Below are positions 8,502 through 17,223 of a stretch of 64,000 nt of DNA, piece after piece. The stretch covers positions 1-64,000 of the forward strand of contig JAYSSR010000084.1 of assembly GCA_043720395.1 (NCBI GenBank), written 5' to 3'. Source of the DNA: JANOYY01 sp043720395. Lineage in GTDB: Bacteria > Actinomycetota > Acidimicrobiia > Acidimicrobiales > JANYDT01. The translations under genes and the position numbers were made by a program. The notes under the pieces are model-generated. The model saw nothing but the letters and a program-made list of their open reading frames with translations, was not told the DNA's origin and ran no database searches. Numbering within the stretch: the stretch's first letter is position 1; the number at the start of each line of letters is the position of its first letter.

Positions 8502-9419
8502 ATGTCCCGTTCCAACACTCAAGATTTTCACCCGGAACTCCAGAAGGCGGCCAAGTTCCTGCCGAAAGGCGTAATCAACCGCTACACCTATAAGTGGCCC
8601 GGGATTGTGTTTTGGCTCGCCACTCGTCGGCTCCCCAAAGACATCACCGTCGAGCAAGTCTCGGCGACGGCCAATGTTCGTTTGCACCTTCCGCCCAAAC
8701 CCGAAACAAGCGGCGGTGCGTTACTGTGGATCCATGGCGGCGGGATGATCCTCGGAGACGCCGTGCAGGACGACCTCTTTTGTCGTCGCGTCGCCAACGA
8801 GCTCAACGTCACGGTCGCTGCGGTCAACTACCGAGTTGCACCCAAGCATCGCTATCCCGCAGCGCTCGACGACTGCTTCGATGCCCTGCGTTGGCTTGCG
8901 ACCAGACCGAACGTCGACGCGAAGCGCATTGCCATCGCAGGTGCCAGCGCCGGTGGTGGTCTCGCCGCTTCGCTTGCATTGCGCTGCCGCGACGAAGGCA
9001 GCATCCGACCAATTTTTCAGGTCTTGGTCTATCCAATGCTTGACGACCGCACGGCCGCTCGCCCGGACCCGTCGGCATCCAGTCGACGCATCTGGAATAA
9101 CAAGGGAAACGCTTTGGGGTGGACCAGTTATCTGGGCAAGCCTGCGGGATCCCCAGACGTTTCACCGCTAGCCTCACCAGCACGCGCCATGGATTTTTCT
9201 GGGCTAGCCCCGGCGTGGATCGGTGTTGGAACAAACGACTTGTTTCACGATGAAGACGTCTTGTATGGGGATCGTTTGAAGCAAGCCGGTGTGCCATGTG
9301 AACTGATGATTGTGCCGGGTGCATTCCATGCCTTCGACGGCATCGTTCCAAAAGCGCCAATTTCCAAGAGGTTCCAAGACGCTCAAATCGCCGCCCTCAA
9401 GTCGGCCCTTTGCTGCTGA
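8502..9419 (+). CDS. hormone-sensitive-lipase-type alpha/beta hydrolase
   Basis: A 305-residue esterase-like protein. It has the HGGG oxyanion motif (WIHGGGMI), the nucleophile elbow GASAGG with serine near residue 150, the acid in GTNDLFHDED and the histidine in GAFHAFDG. It should hydrolyse a carboxylic ester in the cytoplasm. The start at 8502 is preferred to the in-frame ATG at 8445, which overlaps the amidohydrolase, because the esterase fold begins after FHPELQKAAKFLP. It is likely co-transcribed with the upstream amidohydrolase. Confidence 0.88.
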   Translation: MSRSNTQDFHPELQKAAKFLPKGVINRYTYKWPGIVFWLATRRLPKDITVEQVSATANVRLHLPPKPETSGGALLWIHGGGMILGDAVQDDLFCRRVANELNVTVAAVNYRVAPKHRYPAALDDCFDALRWLATRPNVDAKRIAIAGASAGGGLAASLALRCRDEGSIRPIFQVLVYPMLDDRTAARPDPSASSRRIWNNKGNALGWTSYLGKPAGSPDVSPLASPARAMDFSGLAPAWIGVGTNDLFHDEDVLYGDRLKQAGVPCELMIVPGAFHAFDGIVPKAPISKRFQDAQIAALKSALCC

Positions 9420-9503
9420 AAGCCGGGATATTGCTGATCTGTGACGATTTCGAGGACCGCGTCGACAGCCGCTCTCCACCGGACAATCGTGCATACACCT
9501 TGT

Positions 9504-10404
9504 TCACGCGTCCGCCTTTCCAGTCTGCTCCGTAAGCTGCCCGCTCTCTGTCCCGGCAACGCTCGGGTCGAGTTCGCGGAGTTCGGCGAGACCGTTGGTG
9601 ATAACCGGGGAGTCGGCGCAGTCGGCTTCGAAGGCCACGACGTTGGGGCCGGCGTCGTACATCCGCACGCTCAGCTCCTCGCCGAGGAAGGCCGGCTTGT
9701 CGAAACGCACGGCGATTCGGCGAAGGCGCGCCGGATCGCTCTCGGCGGACAGCGCGGTCACGGCCTGAGCGCACAGTGCCATCGTGCACAAGCCGTGTAA
9801 AAGATCCGATCAACCCCGCTGCGCTGCGCTGCGTCGACGTCGAAATGGTGGGCCGACCAGTCGCCGGAAACCTCCGCATAGCGCCGCGCCATTGCCGAAT
9901 CGATCTCTACCGTGAAGGTGCCGATCGGCCGCTCCCCAGCCTCGGACGCAAACGTGTGGTCAGGCGTCGGCTCACCCGATTCCTCGCAGGTCGTGCCCAA
10001 ATACACGGCTGTCCACCACTGCTCGGCGACCAGATGGTCGGATGCGTCGAAGGTGGCGTAGCGCAGTGTTGCCCAGAAATTGCGACCAGCTGGCCCCGCC
10101 CCGAACCCATCCACCCAGGTACGCAGGTGTTCTCCGGGAACGATTGGTCGATGGAGCACGATGTCGTGCTCGCCATGTACACCGCCGGTCGCAGACTTTG
10201 GACGGCGTCACTGATCAGCGCGACTCGGGCGGGGTTCTGTGCCTCCCAAATCTGGGTCACCAGCGCGGTCGGCGGCATTGAGGGACTCGACTCGCCGGTC
10301 GATGACGCGTGCAGCGCCCCGCCGTATCGCCGCAGCGTGTCCGCGTCGAGGCATCCCTCGAACGGCCCGACCCGACGGCCAAGAACAACGCCGGGAACCG
10401 TCAC
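9504..10404 (-). pseudogene. MaoC-like (hot-dog fold) acyl-CoA hydratase, two frameshifts
   Basis: Three consecutive frames join into one 300-residue MaoC-like protein: GRRVGPFEGCLDADTLRRY to LISDAVQSLR, then HDIVLHRPIVPGEHLRTW to AQRSGVDRIF, then LHGLCTMALCAQ onward. Breaks lie near 10195 and near 9795, the latter in a run of four T where five would restore IFLHGLCTMA. The middle frame carries the SGDWSAHHFD hydratase-type segment. The GTG start at 10404 overlaps the stop of the upstream amidohydrolase (GTGA). The role would be hydration of an enoyl-CoA. Confidence 0.72.
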
Positions 10405-11672
10405 ACGCTGACGATGCCGGCGGCTTCGTTGCGTTCGCGCCAGGCGGAGCGGGACATGCGTGACGTGTCCACATCGCTGGACCGGGCCCGTAGCGCTCCG
10501 ACCGTTGCATCGACTTTTGCGACGTGAGCGAAAGGATCCCAATCGAAGAAGCGGCAGGCGTTTTGCCAGGTGATCTGGTGGATTTCGGCTTCGGTGCAGC
10601 TGGCATCCTGAAACTCTTTCCAGGCGAACTCGGGTGATTCGGGCCACGTCGTGTCGGTATGCGGGTAGTCGCACTCCCAGGCAATGACGTCGAGGCCGAT
10701 CTCATTGCGGAGCGTCAGGCCGGAGGGATCGGTGATGTAACAGGCCAGGAAGTGCTCACGGAACACGTCCGACGGCAACTTGCCTTCCCCGAAACTGTTG
10801 CCGATCGACGACTGATTCTGGAAGTGCCGGTCGACCCGGTCGAGGTAGAACGGGATCCAGCCGATGCCACCCTCAGACAGCGCGACGCGCAAAACCCGGG
10901 AACTTCCGCAACGTCGGACCGAACAGCAGGTCTTGGGCCGTCAGCATCGTGATCTGCGACGGGATCACACGATCATGTGGTCGATCGGTGCCTCAGGGGC
11001 GAGCTTCACGATGTCCCACGCACCGCCGATGTGCAGACACAACACCATGTTGTGATCGATCAGTGCCTGCAACATCGGATCCCAGTAGCCCGACAGAAGG
11101 CTCGGGTAACCCTGCGAGTGTGGTGCCTCCAAGAAACTGATGGCGCGGCAGCCCTTCTTCGCGATGCGCGTGACCTCGGCGACGGCCAGGTCGATGTCCC
11201 ACATGGGGACGATGCAGAGCGGAATGAACCGGCCGGGGTAGGTGGCACACCACTCGTCGATATGCCAGTCGTTGTAGGCCCGCAGCATGACGAGGGAGAC
11301 CTCCTTGTCGGCGCCCTCGGTGAACGTGCGGGCGTTGAAGCCGGCCATGGTGGGGAAGCACATCGACGCATGCACTCCGTTCACGTCCATGTCCCGCACA
11401 CGCTTATGGACATCGAAGCATCCTGGGCGCAGTTCGCTGAAGGAGCCGGGATTGAAGCCCCATTCCTCCCGGGGCCAGCCGACGGTTGCCGCCATGCCGA
11501 ACGGCGTCGTCGTGCCCTTCCCTTGGAAGACCCACTCATCTGCACCTTGCGCGTTGCGCACAATGCGGGGTGCCTGGTCGCGCCACTTCGCCGGTACGTG
11601 GTTGTCATACATATCAGGTGGCTCGATCGAATGATCGTCGATGCTCACCAAAATCATGTCGTTCATGTCCAT
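10401..11672 (-). pseudogene. amidohydrolase-2 family gene, two frameshifts; near-duplicate of 35577-36887
   Basis: From the ATG at 11672 the sequence follows the intact paralogue at 35577-36887 closely (MDMNDMILVSIDDH, GMAATVGWPREEWGF, PGRFIPLCIVPMWD). The frame breaks at about 10968, where one base is missing at GTGTGATCCC, and again near 10893, where a TTTT run has one T too many. It then resumes as RVALSEGGIGWIPFY to NEAAGIVSV. Repair of both gives a full 420-residue protein, including the ECDYPHTD catalytic aspartate region. The closeness of the paralogue makes the frameshift positions certain. Confidence 0.85.
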
Positions 11673-11722
11673 TGCAGATTCCTCTCTTGAAGCTCCGAGA
11701 TCATCGTCAACTCTGCTTGCTG

Positions 11723-12037
11723 TCATTGCAAATGGCCCAGTTCTTTTAGGAACGGCTGGGTGCGCACCACCCGTCCCGTCATCGTTGACGGATCCGACGA
11801 ATACAGGATCAGTGCGGCCTCCACGATGAGCTCGATCTCCTCGGTGTCTTCCGTGGCGAGCCAAGATCTCATCCGAGGTCTGACGCAGCGAACCGCCATG
11901 CTTCGGGTCGGGCTCGATCGTCCGGGCGATAAGGGCAACGGTTGCTCCCTCAGCAGCGAGACGTTGCGCATCGCCGTGCCAAGGCCGCGGCTGGCGCCCG
12001 TGACGAGCGCCACCTTTCCATCGAGCATCGCGGGCAT
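11723..12037 (-). pseudogene. SDR dehydrogenase remnant with large internal deletion
   Basis: Starts at 12037 with MPAMLDGKVALVTGASRGLG (intact TGASRGLG cofactor motif). It shifts frame once by one base, continues QRLAAEGATVALIART to SDEILARHG, then joins directly to an SDR C-terminus (ALILYSSDPSTMTGRVV, FLKELGHLQ). Roughly 150-170 residues with the catalytic tetrad are missing, so it cannot act as a dehydrogenase. It lies upstream of the frameshifted amidohydrolase on the same strand. Confidence 0.7.
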
Positions 12038-12110
12038 GCCGTCTCTTCTTTTGTCCACATCGGTCGACCGGACCTCCGTCCGTCCGCAAATAGCTGCATG
12101 GTGATTGACA

Positions 12111-12126
12111 TTGAGGTCGATATCAA
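12111..12126. promoter_or_regulatory. operator candidate, site 7
   Basis: TTGAGGTCGATATCAA. Upstream of the minus-strand SDR remnant/amidohydrolase/MaoC group. Confidence 0.62.
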
Positions 12127-12313
12127 GATACTCCACCAACGCCTTGCGAATCTCCTGCGCCCATTGCGGCACCGTTCACCGCAGCATCACCGGCACTCCC
12201 GACGAGGTCGCCGCCGCGCTTTCGGCTCAGAAGGCACGCTTCGCCTCTTCGCGGAAGAAGTCCTTCCCGCGCTCAACTGACCTCCCGGCCCTGCGTCGAA
12301 GAGCAAGTTCGAC
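12127..12313. other. stretch without a recognisable gene
   Basis: Between operator sites 7 and 8. Short open frames on both strands give no family match. A minus frame starting MPQWAQEIRKALVEYLDID runs into the SDR remnant. Confidence 0.4.
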
Positions 12314-12342
12314 GTCGACGTCGATATTGAGAGACGCTAGTG
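12314..12342 (+). promoter_or_regulatory. operator candidate, site 8, with -10 box
   Basis: TCGACGTCGATATTGA at 12314-12329, with a further TTCGACG immediately 5', and -10-like TAGTGT at 12337-12342. Drives the plus-strand SDR at 12383. Confidence 0.66.
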
Positions 12343-12382
12343 TTCGACCGGGACGAGAGAGAACGAGAAATGAGGTTGGCCG

Positions 12383-13168
12383 ATGCGAGCAGTCGTTGTT
12401 ACCGGTGCAGCAAGCGGTATGGGTCGGGCCTGCATCGAGCAGGTTCGTGGGCTGAGCGACGTCATCTTCGCCGTCGATGTCCGGGCGCCAGAGATCGAGG
12501 GCACGATCGGGCTCGCCTGTGACGTCACCGACGTGGAGGCCGTTGCCGAACTCGGCCGCCGGGTCGCAGAGACCGGTGGACTGCGAGCGCTCATACACGC
12601 TGCCGGCCTTTCCCCGACGATGGCCGATGCCCGACGGGTCCTCGAGGTAAATCTCGTCGGCACCCAGGTGCTGCTCAATGCTCTCGATGACTCCGTTGGC
12701 CACGGTACGGCGGCCGTTTGCTTCGCGTCCACCGCCGCCCACCAGATCGAGCCCTACCTCACTCCTGAGCAGCGCGCGTTGATCGCCGATCCGCTTGCGC
12801 CGGACTTCCTCGATTGTGCCGTTGCTTCGGTGGCGGACGACAGCGGGTTCGCATACGGCGTCTCCAAAGTCGGAGTGCTGTATGCCGCGCGCGTGGCGGC
12901 CGCAGCATGGGGCTCTCGGGGCGGCCGGGTGACGTCGCTCTCACCCGGTTTGATCGATACTCCGATGGGGCGCCTGGAGTTCGAGAACCAACCGTCAATG
13001 GCGTCCATGGTGGGCGTAACGCCACTAGGGCGCATGGGACAACCCGACGAGGTCGCCGCAGTCGCGGGATTCCTCGTCTCGGACGCCGCCTCGTTTGTGA
13101 CCGGTATCGACGTGCTTGTCGATGGCGGTCTCATACACGCGCCGGTTGCCACCCAACCGGCAGCCTGA
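12383..13168 (+). CDS. short-chain dehydrogenase/reductase
   Basis: A 261-residue SDR. Cofactor motif TGAASGMG at residues 7-14, HAAGLS in the NAG position, active-site YGVSK, and the C-terminal FLVSDAASFVTGIDVLVDGG that is standard for classical SDRs. It has the long loop before the tyrosine (EPYLTPEQRALIADPL) typical of hydroxysteroid-dehydrogenase-like members. It transcribes away from the broken cluster under operator site 8. Substrate not determinable. Confidence 0.9.
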   Translation: MRAVVVTGAASGMGRACIEQVRGLSDVIFAVDVRAPEIEGTIGLACDVTDVEAVAELGRRVAETGGLRALIHAAGLSPTMADARRVLEVNLVGTQVLLNALDDSVGHGTAAVCFASTAAHQIEPYLTPEQRALIADPLAPDFLDCAVASVADDSGFAYGVSKVGVLYAARVAAAAWGSRGGRVTSLSPGLIDTPMGRLEFENQPSMASMVGVTPLGRMGQPDEVAAVAGFLVSDAASFVTGIDVLVDGGLIHAPVATQPAA

Positions 13169-13225
13169 TGTCTGAGCACGGCAGGGGCTGACTCTCGGTC
13201 AGGTCACCGGCAGAAGGTCAGCCGG

Positions 13226-14179
13226 TTACCTCGGGCACCATGTATCGATGAACCGCCGTGTCTCGGAGGCGATCTCGGCGTCCTCTGGCGCAGCACCGAG
13301 GAAGCCACCGTGTGGCGCAGCCTCGAGCACGTGAAGTTCTGCTGGCACGCCGGCACGGCGCAAGGCCCGATGCATCCGGACGGTGTTCGACAGGAACAGG
13401 TCGCGTGTGCCGGTCGTCAACAGGGTCGGCGGGAAGCCGGTCAGGTCAGCGAAGAGCGGCGAGAGGTACGGGTGGGCCAAATCGTGCCCGGCGGCGTACA
13501 ACTCGTTTACGACCCGCAACGGCGACAGCACGGTATCCACACCGAGGTTCGTACTGAACGAGTCCCCGGATTCGGTGAGGTCGACCTCCGGTGTGTTCAA
13601 GATGACCGCAGCGGGGAGGGGGATGCCCTCGTCGCGAGCCCGTACGACGAGTGCGGCTGCGAGGTTGCCGCCGGCCGAGCCGCCATTGACGACAATACGG
13701 CTCGGATCACGCATGGCGAGCAGTGCGCGGTACACCGACATGCAGTCGTTCAGCGCCGCGGGGTACGGGTGATTTGGTGGCATGCGGTAGTCCACACCCC
13801 ACGTCGGCAGACCCGAACGGCCCGCAGCCATCACCGTCATCGCAGCGCAGGCGGCACCGCCCATCAAAATGAGCGCACCCCCATGCAGGTCGAGCACAAT
13901 TCGGTCGTCATCGCATTCCAACGGTGTGACGACGTACACGGTCACGCCATCGATTTCGCGCGTCACCTGCTCGGCACGAACCACGGCAGCCCGTGAGGCG
14001 AGCACCGACATCACCGTCTCGTCCTGGAGCGCGATCAGATCCCGCCAAGCTTGGGGATCGTCAAGCGGCGGCCATTCTGTCGCCGCAGTGAGCGGCCCCA
14101 TCGAGAGAACCGCCTGCGCCTCTGGACTCAGAGAGGGCGGCACCGGGATGTCTCGCGCGGGGATGTGCAATGTCGTCAT
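13226..14179 (-). CDS. hormone-sensitive-lipase-type alpha/beta hydrolase
   Basis: A 317-residue esterase with oxyanion motif LHGGA, nucleophile elbow GGSAGGN, acid in TGTRDLFLSN and histidine in APHGGF. A -10-like TACTCT (minus strand, 14195-14190) lies ten bases before the ATG, so the transcript is leaderless or nearly so. It is divergent from the kinase-like gene at 14246 and shares operator site 9 with it. Probably hydrolyses an ester or lactone intermediate. Confidence 0.88.
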   Translation of the reverse strand: MTTLHIPARDIPVPPSLSPEAQAVLSMGPLTAATEWPPLDDPQAWRDLIALQDETVMSVLASRAAVVRAEQVTREIDGVTVYVVTPLECDDDRIVLDLHGGALILMGGAACAAMTVMAAGRSGLPTWGVDYRMPPNHPYPAALNDCMSVYRALLAMRDPSRIVVNGGSAGGNLAAALVVRARDEGIPLPAAVILNTPEVDLTESGDSFSTNLGVDTVLSPLRVVNELYAAGHDLAHPYLSPLFADLTGFPPTLLTTGTRDLFLSNTVRMHRALRRAGVPAELHVLEAAPHGGFLGAAPEDAEIASETRRFIDTWCPR

Positions 14180-14189
14180 ACGTGTCGGC

Positions 14190-14237
14190 AGAGTAGTCGA
14201 TTTTGCTTTCGACGTCGAAGTCGAATTTTGCTAGAAC
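14190..14237. promoter_or_regulatory. divergent promoter with shared operator, site 9
   Basis: TCGACGTCGAAGTCGA (14209-14224) sits midway between two opposed -10 boxes: TACTCT on the minus strand (14195-14190) and TAGAAC on the plus strand (14232-14237). It would overlap both -35 regions. This is the cleanest example that the palindrome is positioned to control transcription. Confidence 0.72.
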
Positions 14238-14245
14238 CACTGGAT

Positions 14246-15283
14246 ATGATCGGACATACGCCCGAATCCGATCCTGCGCCGAGCGACCTCGACACCATCC
14301 TCGATCCGCATTGGCTCGCACTCGCCCTTTCCGACGTCGAACCGGAAGAACGAATCGTCGGGGTGACACAGGTCGGATCGTCGGCGACTCTGGCGAGCAA
14401 GGTCCGCTTTGCACTGCTCCTCGACGGGCCCAAAGGACCGCGAACCCGCAACTATTGCCTGAAGGCGCACTTCGGAACCGGTGGTGTCGAGACGCTCGTC
14501 ACGGAAGCGAACTTCTACAAGACACTGCGCCCACAGCTTGATCTCCGCGCTCCGAATGCGTACTACGTGGGCATCGATGAGCAGCGCGGACGGGCCGTGG
14601 TCATCATGGATGACATCGACGCGCTTGGCGGACAGTTCCTAAGCGCGCATACTCCTTACACTCTTGATCAGAGTCGTGACGCGCTGTCGCAACTCGCATG
14701 TCTGCACGCCGCGACGTGGGGTGAACACGCCCCGACGGTTGACTGGCTTCAACCGCGAGTCGAAACGATGAGCGGATTCCTCCCGGTTGATCGTCTTCAA
14801 GGTCTTCTTGACGACGGTCGTGGCGTGGACGTTGCGCCCGACCTCCTCGACGCCGGGCGGTTGCTGCGAGCAATGGCGGCGACCGCCGAGTTGCCGGTCA
14901 CGTGCGTGCTCCACGCGGACACGCATTCCGGCAACGCCTACCTCGATGCCGACGGCCGCGTGTGCTGGCTCGACTGGCAAATTGCGCAACGAGGGAATTG
15001 GTCGACCGATATCAGCTATCACCTCGCCACCACGCTCGACATCGAGGTCCGCCGCACGCATGAGGCCGACCTGCTCCGTTGCTACCTCGCTGAGGTCGCG
15101 CGCCTTGGTGTCAGTGCTCCGTCGTGGGACGAGGCGTGGCAGCTCTACACACTCGGGTTCACGTGGGGGTACTTCTTGTGGGTCATCACGACATTCAGTT
15201 CTCGAGAAGTCGTGATGATTCACATGCCGCGCCTCGGCGCGGCACTCGCCGACCACGACACGTTCCGACGCCTCGGCGTCTAG
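14246..15283 (+). CDS. phosphotransferase-family (APH/ecdysteroid-kinase-like) protein
   Basis: A 345-residue kinase-fold protein. The catalytic loop is LHADTHSGNAYLD (a variant of HGDxxxxN in which A replaces G) and the metal aspartate is in CWLDWQIAQRG. The C-terminus (WGYFLWVITTF) is helical. The ATG at 14246 is eight bases after a -10-like TAGAAC, so initiation is probably leaderless. It is followed by a thioesterase 22 bp downstream. Together with the kinase-like protein at 2924 it suggests phosphorylation of hydroxylated intermediates, which is inference. Confidence 0.82.
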   Translation: MIGHTPESDPAPSDLDTILDPHWLALALSDVEPEERIVGVTQVGSSATLASKVRFALLLDGPKGPRTRNYCLKAHFGTGGVETLVTEANFYKTLRPQLDLRAPNAYYVGIDEQRGRAVVIMDDIDALGGQFLSAHTPYTLDQSRDALSQLACLHAATWGEHAPTVDWLQPRVETMSGFLPVDRLQGLLDDGRGVDVAPDLLDAGRLLRAMAATAELPVTCVLHADTHSGNAYLDADGRVCWLDWQIAQRGNWSTDISYHLATTLDIEVRRTHEADLLRCYLAEVARLGVSAPSWDEAWQLYTLGFTWGYFLWVITTFSSREVVMIHMPRLGAALADHDTFRRLGV

Positions 15284-15305
15284 TGCACAAGCAGAGGTAA
15301 CGACA

Positions 15306-16154
15306 ATGAATGATCTGAATGACCTCTGGACGCTGCTGGACGTTCAAGCGAACGTCGATGGGCACTACGTCGGCCATGCACACCACGACGAGCAACGTCC
15401 GGTGATCGAGGGCAGCCACTTGCTCGCCCAGACGCTCGTGGCCGCGGCCCGGCACACACCAGGTCGTCGCGTCGTCTCGGCGTCGATGGTGTTCGCACGA
15501 GTGGCGACGACTCGTGAGCCGGTGCTGATCGATCTCGACGAGGTGACGAACGGCCGCACGTTTACCGTGTTCGCGCCGCGGATCACCCAGGCGGGTAAGA
15601 AGTGCGTAGTCGGGACGCTGCTCCTCAATGTCACTTCACCGGACGTGATCCGCCACGAGGTTCCGAAACCGACGGTTCCCGGGCCGAACGAATGGGCGCC
15701 GCTCGATCTTTCGCTTTCGGGTCGTGAGATCCGCATCGTCGACGACGCGTACACCTTGCGTTCCGACGCCCCCGCGGGACCGCCACAGCTCGACGCCTGG
15801 CTTCGCTTCGAGGAAGCGCCCGACGATCCCGCGCTGAACGTAGCGTTGCTGACCCACATCATGGGCTTCATGCCCCTCGCTGCGGCGCTTCGTCCACACG
15901 AAGGCATCGGTCTTGACCAGGCGCACCACACCATTTCGACGGGCGTCAACGCGATCTCGTTGACGATCCACAGCGACGTTCGCGTCGACGAGTGGATGCT
16001 CTACCAACATCACTCGACGTTCGCTGGCGACGGCATGACCCACTCCGAATGCCGTGTTCACAACGAAGCCGGCCGACTCCTTGCGTCGTTTACCGTTGAC
16101 GCCATGGTCCGCCCGATGACTGCGGGTACCCCCGACGGCCGCACCGCTCTGTAG
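15306..16154 (+). CDS. acyl-CoA thioesterase II-like (double hot-dog) protein
   Basis: A 282-residue TesB-like protein. It has the N-terminal GGHYxG-type segment (NVDGHYVGHAH), the GSHLLAQTLVAA helix and the second-domain sequence DEWMLYQHHSTFAGDG. It would release free acids from acyl-CoA. It is directly downstream of the kinase-like gene, so in the same operon. It ends facing an enoyl-CoA hydratase on the other strand; the 98-bp convergent gap has no strong terminator hairpin I can point to. Confidence 0.82.
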   Translation: MNDLNDLWTLLDVQANVDGHYVGHAHHDEQRPVIEGSHLLAQTLVAAARHTPGRRVVSASMVFARVATTREPVLIDLDEVTNGRTFTVFAPRITQAGKKCVVGTLLLNVTSPDVIRHEVPKPTVPGPNEWAPLDLSLSGREIRIVDDAYTLRSDAPAGPPQLDAWLRFEEAPDDPALNVALLTHIMGFMPLAAALRPHEGIGLDQAHHTISTGVNAISLTIHSDVRVDEWMLYQHHSTFAGDGMTHSECRVHNEAGRLLASFTVDAMVRPMTAGTPDGRTAL

Positions 16155-16252
16155 ACGGAGCAAATGGGAAAATTTAGGAACTGTCGCTCCCATCCCGGGT
16201 CAATCGTGATCCGCGTTCAGGGTTAAGGCTCGGACACCGAAGGAAGCCACAA

Positions 16253-17044
16253 CTACTTGGCGGAGCGCTCTAACATCCTTGTGAGGTTGGCGCGGAACGC
16301 GGGCTCGTCGAATGACGCGGTCTCGGTCGCCAGCGCTTGCGGGAGCAGGTTCTCGACCGTGACGCGAATGGCGTGATTGAGGAGGGCCTTGGACTCACGG
16401 ACCGACTGAGGTGGAAGCTTCGCGAGTTGTTCGGCCACCTCGATGGCCTCGGCGCGCGCAGTGCCCGAAGGCACGACGCGGTTCGCGAGGCCGATGGAAA
16501 CTGCCTCGGCCGCCGGGAGTTTCTTGCCAAGCAGGATGTATTCCTTGGCGCGAAGCAGGCTGGTCAACATCGGCCAGGTCATGGCACCACCGTCTGCTGC
16601 GACGAGACCGAGAGCGACGTGAGGATCGGCGAAGTAGGCCTGCTCCTCGATCAGCACGATGTCGCTCATGGACGCGAGGCTGCAGCCGAGTCCCACCGCA
16701 GGACCGTTGATTGCGGCCACGATCGGAACGCGAAGTGACGTCATGCCCCGAACGATTTCTCCCGCTTCCGCCATGATCATTGTGCGTAACGCCGTGTCGT
16801 CGGTCATGGCCTTCAGCAACCCGAGATCGCCGCCCGCCGAGAACGCGGTGCCGGACCCGGTAAGCACGACGGCACGCACATCGTCGTCTGCGGCCAGTTC
16901 GACCCAGATCCGTCCGAGCTCACCGTGGAGCTGTTCATTGGCGGCATTGAGCGCTGCTGGTCGGTTCAGCGTCACAATGCGGATGGTGCCGCGTACCTCG
17001 ACCAGAATTTCGTCGTTCGGGCCCCTGCCAGTGATGTTTTCCAT
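16253..17044 (-). CDS. enoyl-CoA hydratase/isomerase (crotonase) family
   Basis: A 263-residue crotonase. The two oxyanion-forming segments are visible as GTAFSAGGDL and INGPAVGLGCSLA. The segment following (PHVALGLVAADGG) has no obvious glutamate pair, so hydratase activity is less certain than the fold. The -10-like TAGGAT lies six bases before the ATG, which implies a leaderless transcript, with operator site 10 just upstream. Beta-oxidation-like role. Confidence 0.88.
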   Translation of the reverse strand: MENITGRGPNDEILVEVRGTIRIVTLNRPAALNAANEQLHGELGRIWVELAADDDVRAVVLTGSGTAFSAGGDLGLLKAMTDDTALRTMIMAEAGEIVRGMTSLRVPIVAAINGPAVGLGCSLASMSDIVLIEEQAYFADPHVALGLVAADGGAMTWPMLTSLLRAKEYILLGKKLPAAEAVSIGLANRVVPSGTARAEAIEVAEQLAKLPPQSVRESKALLNHAIRVTVENLLPQALATETASFDEPAFRANLTRMLERSAK

Positions 17045-17050
17045 CGCTAC

Positions 17051-17080
17051 ATCCTATTTGTGAATCGACGTCGATGTCAG
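17051..17080 (-). promoter_or_regulatory. operator candidate, site 10, with -10 box
   Basis: TCGACGTCGATGTCAG at 17065-17080 and minus-strand -10-like TAGGAT at 17056-17051, six bases from the crotonase ATG. Confidence 0.68.
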
Positions 17081-17093
17081 TTCGACGCCGTGC

Positions 17094-17186
17094 CCGCGGC
17101 ATCATCCAGTGGCCCTCGTCGAAGAGCATCGATCCGATCAGCTGGATCACGCAGACCTTGAAGATTTGCATCGCTCGATACCACGG
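17094..17186 (-). pseudogene. C-terminal fragment of an APH-type kinase gene
   Basis: On the minus strand this stretch encodes PWYRAMQIFKVCVIQLIGSM then LFDEG, which aligns with AWYRAFQGLKMVVINLVGSM and MFESG near the C-terminus of the kinase at 2924-4018. Nothing of the catalytic domain remains. It lies between the AttH-like gene and the crotonase promoter, so a kinase gene was probably once part of this operon. Confidence 0.68.
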
Positions 17187-17223
17187 CCGTTCGCCCGACG
17201 TCTTCGCTCGGCGGGAAGGGGAG

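Noticed and set aside
12105..12455. Plus-strand frame containing CAHCGTVH (zinc-ribbon-like)
   Set aside because: Starts inside operator site 7, runs through site 8 and the next promoter, and has no other domain signal.
16154..16253. Search for a terminator between convergent thioesterase and crotonase
   Set aside because: No hairpin of convincing length is visible.
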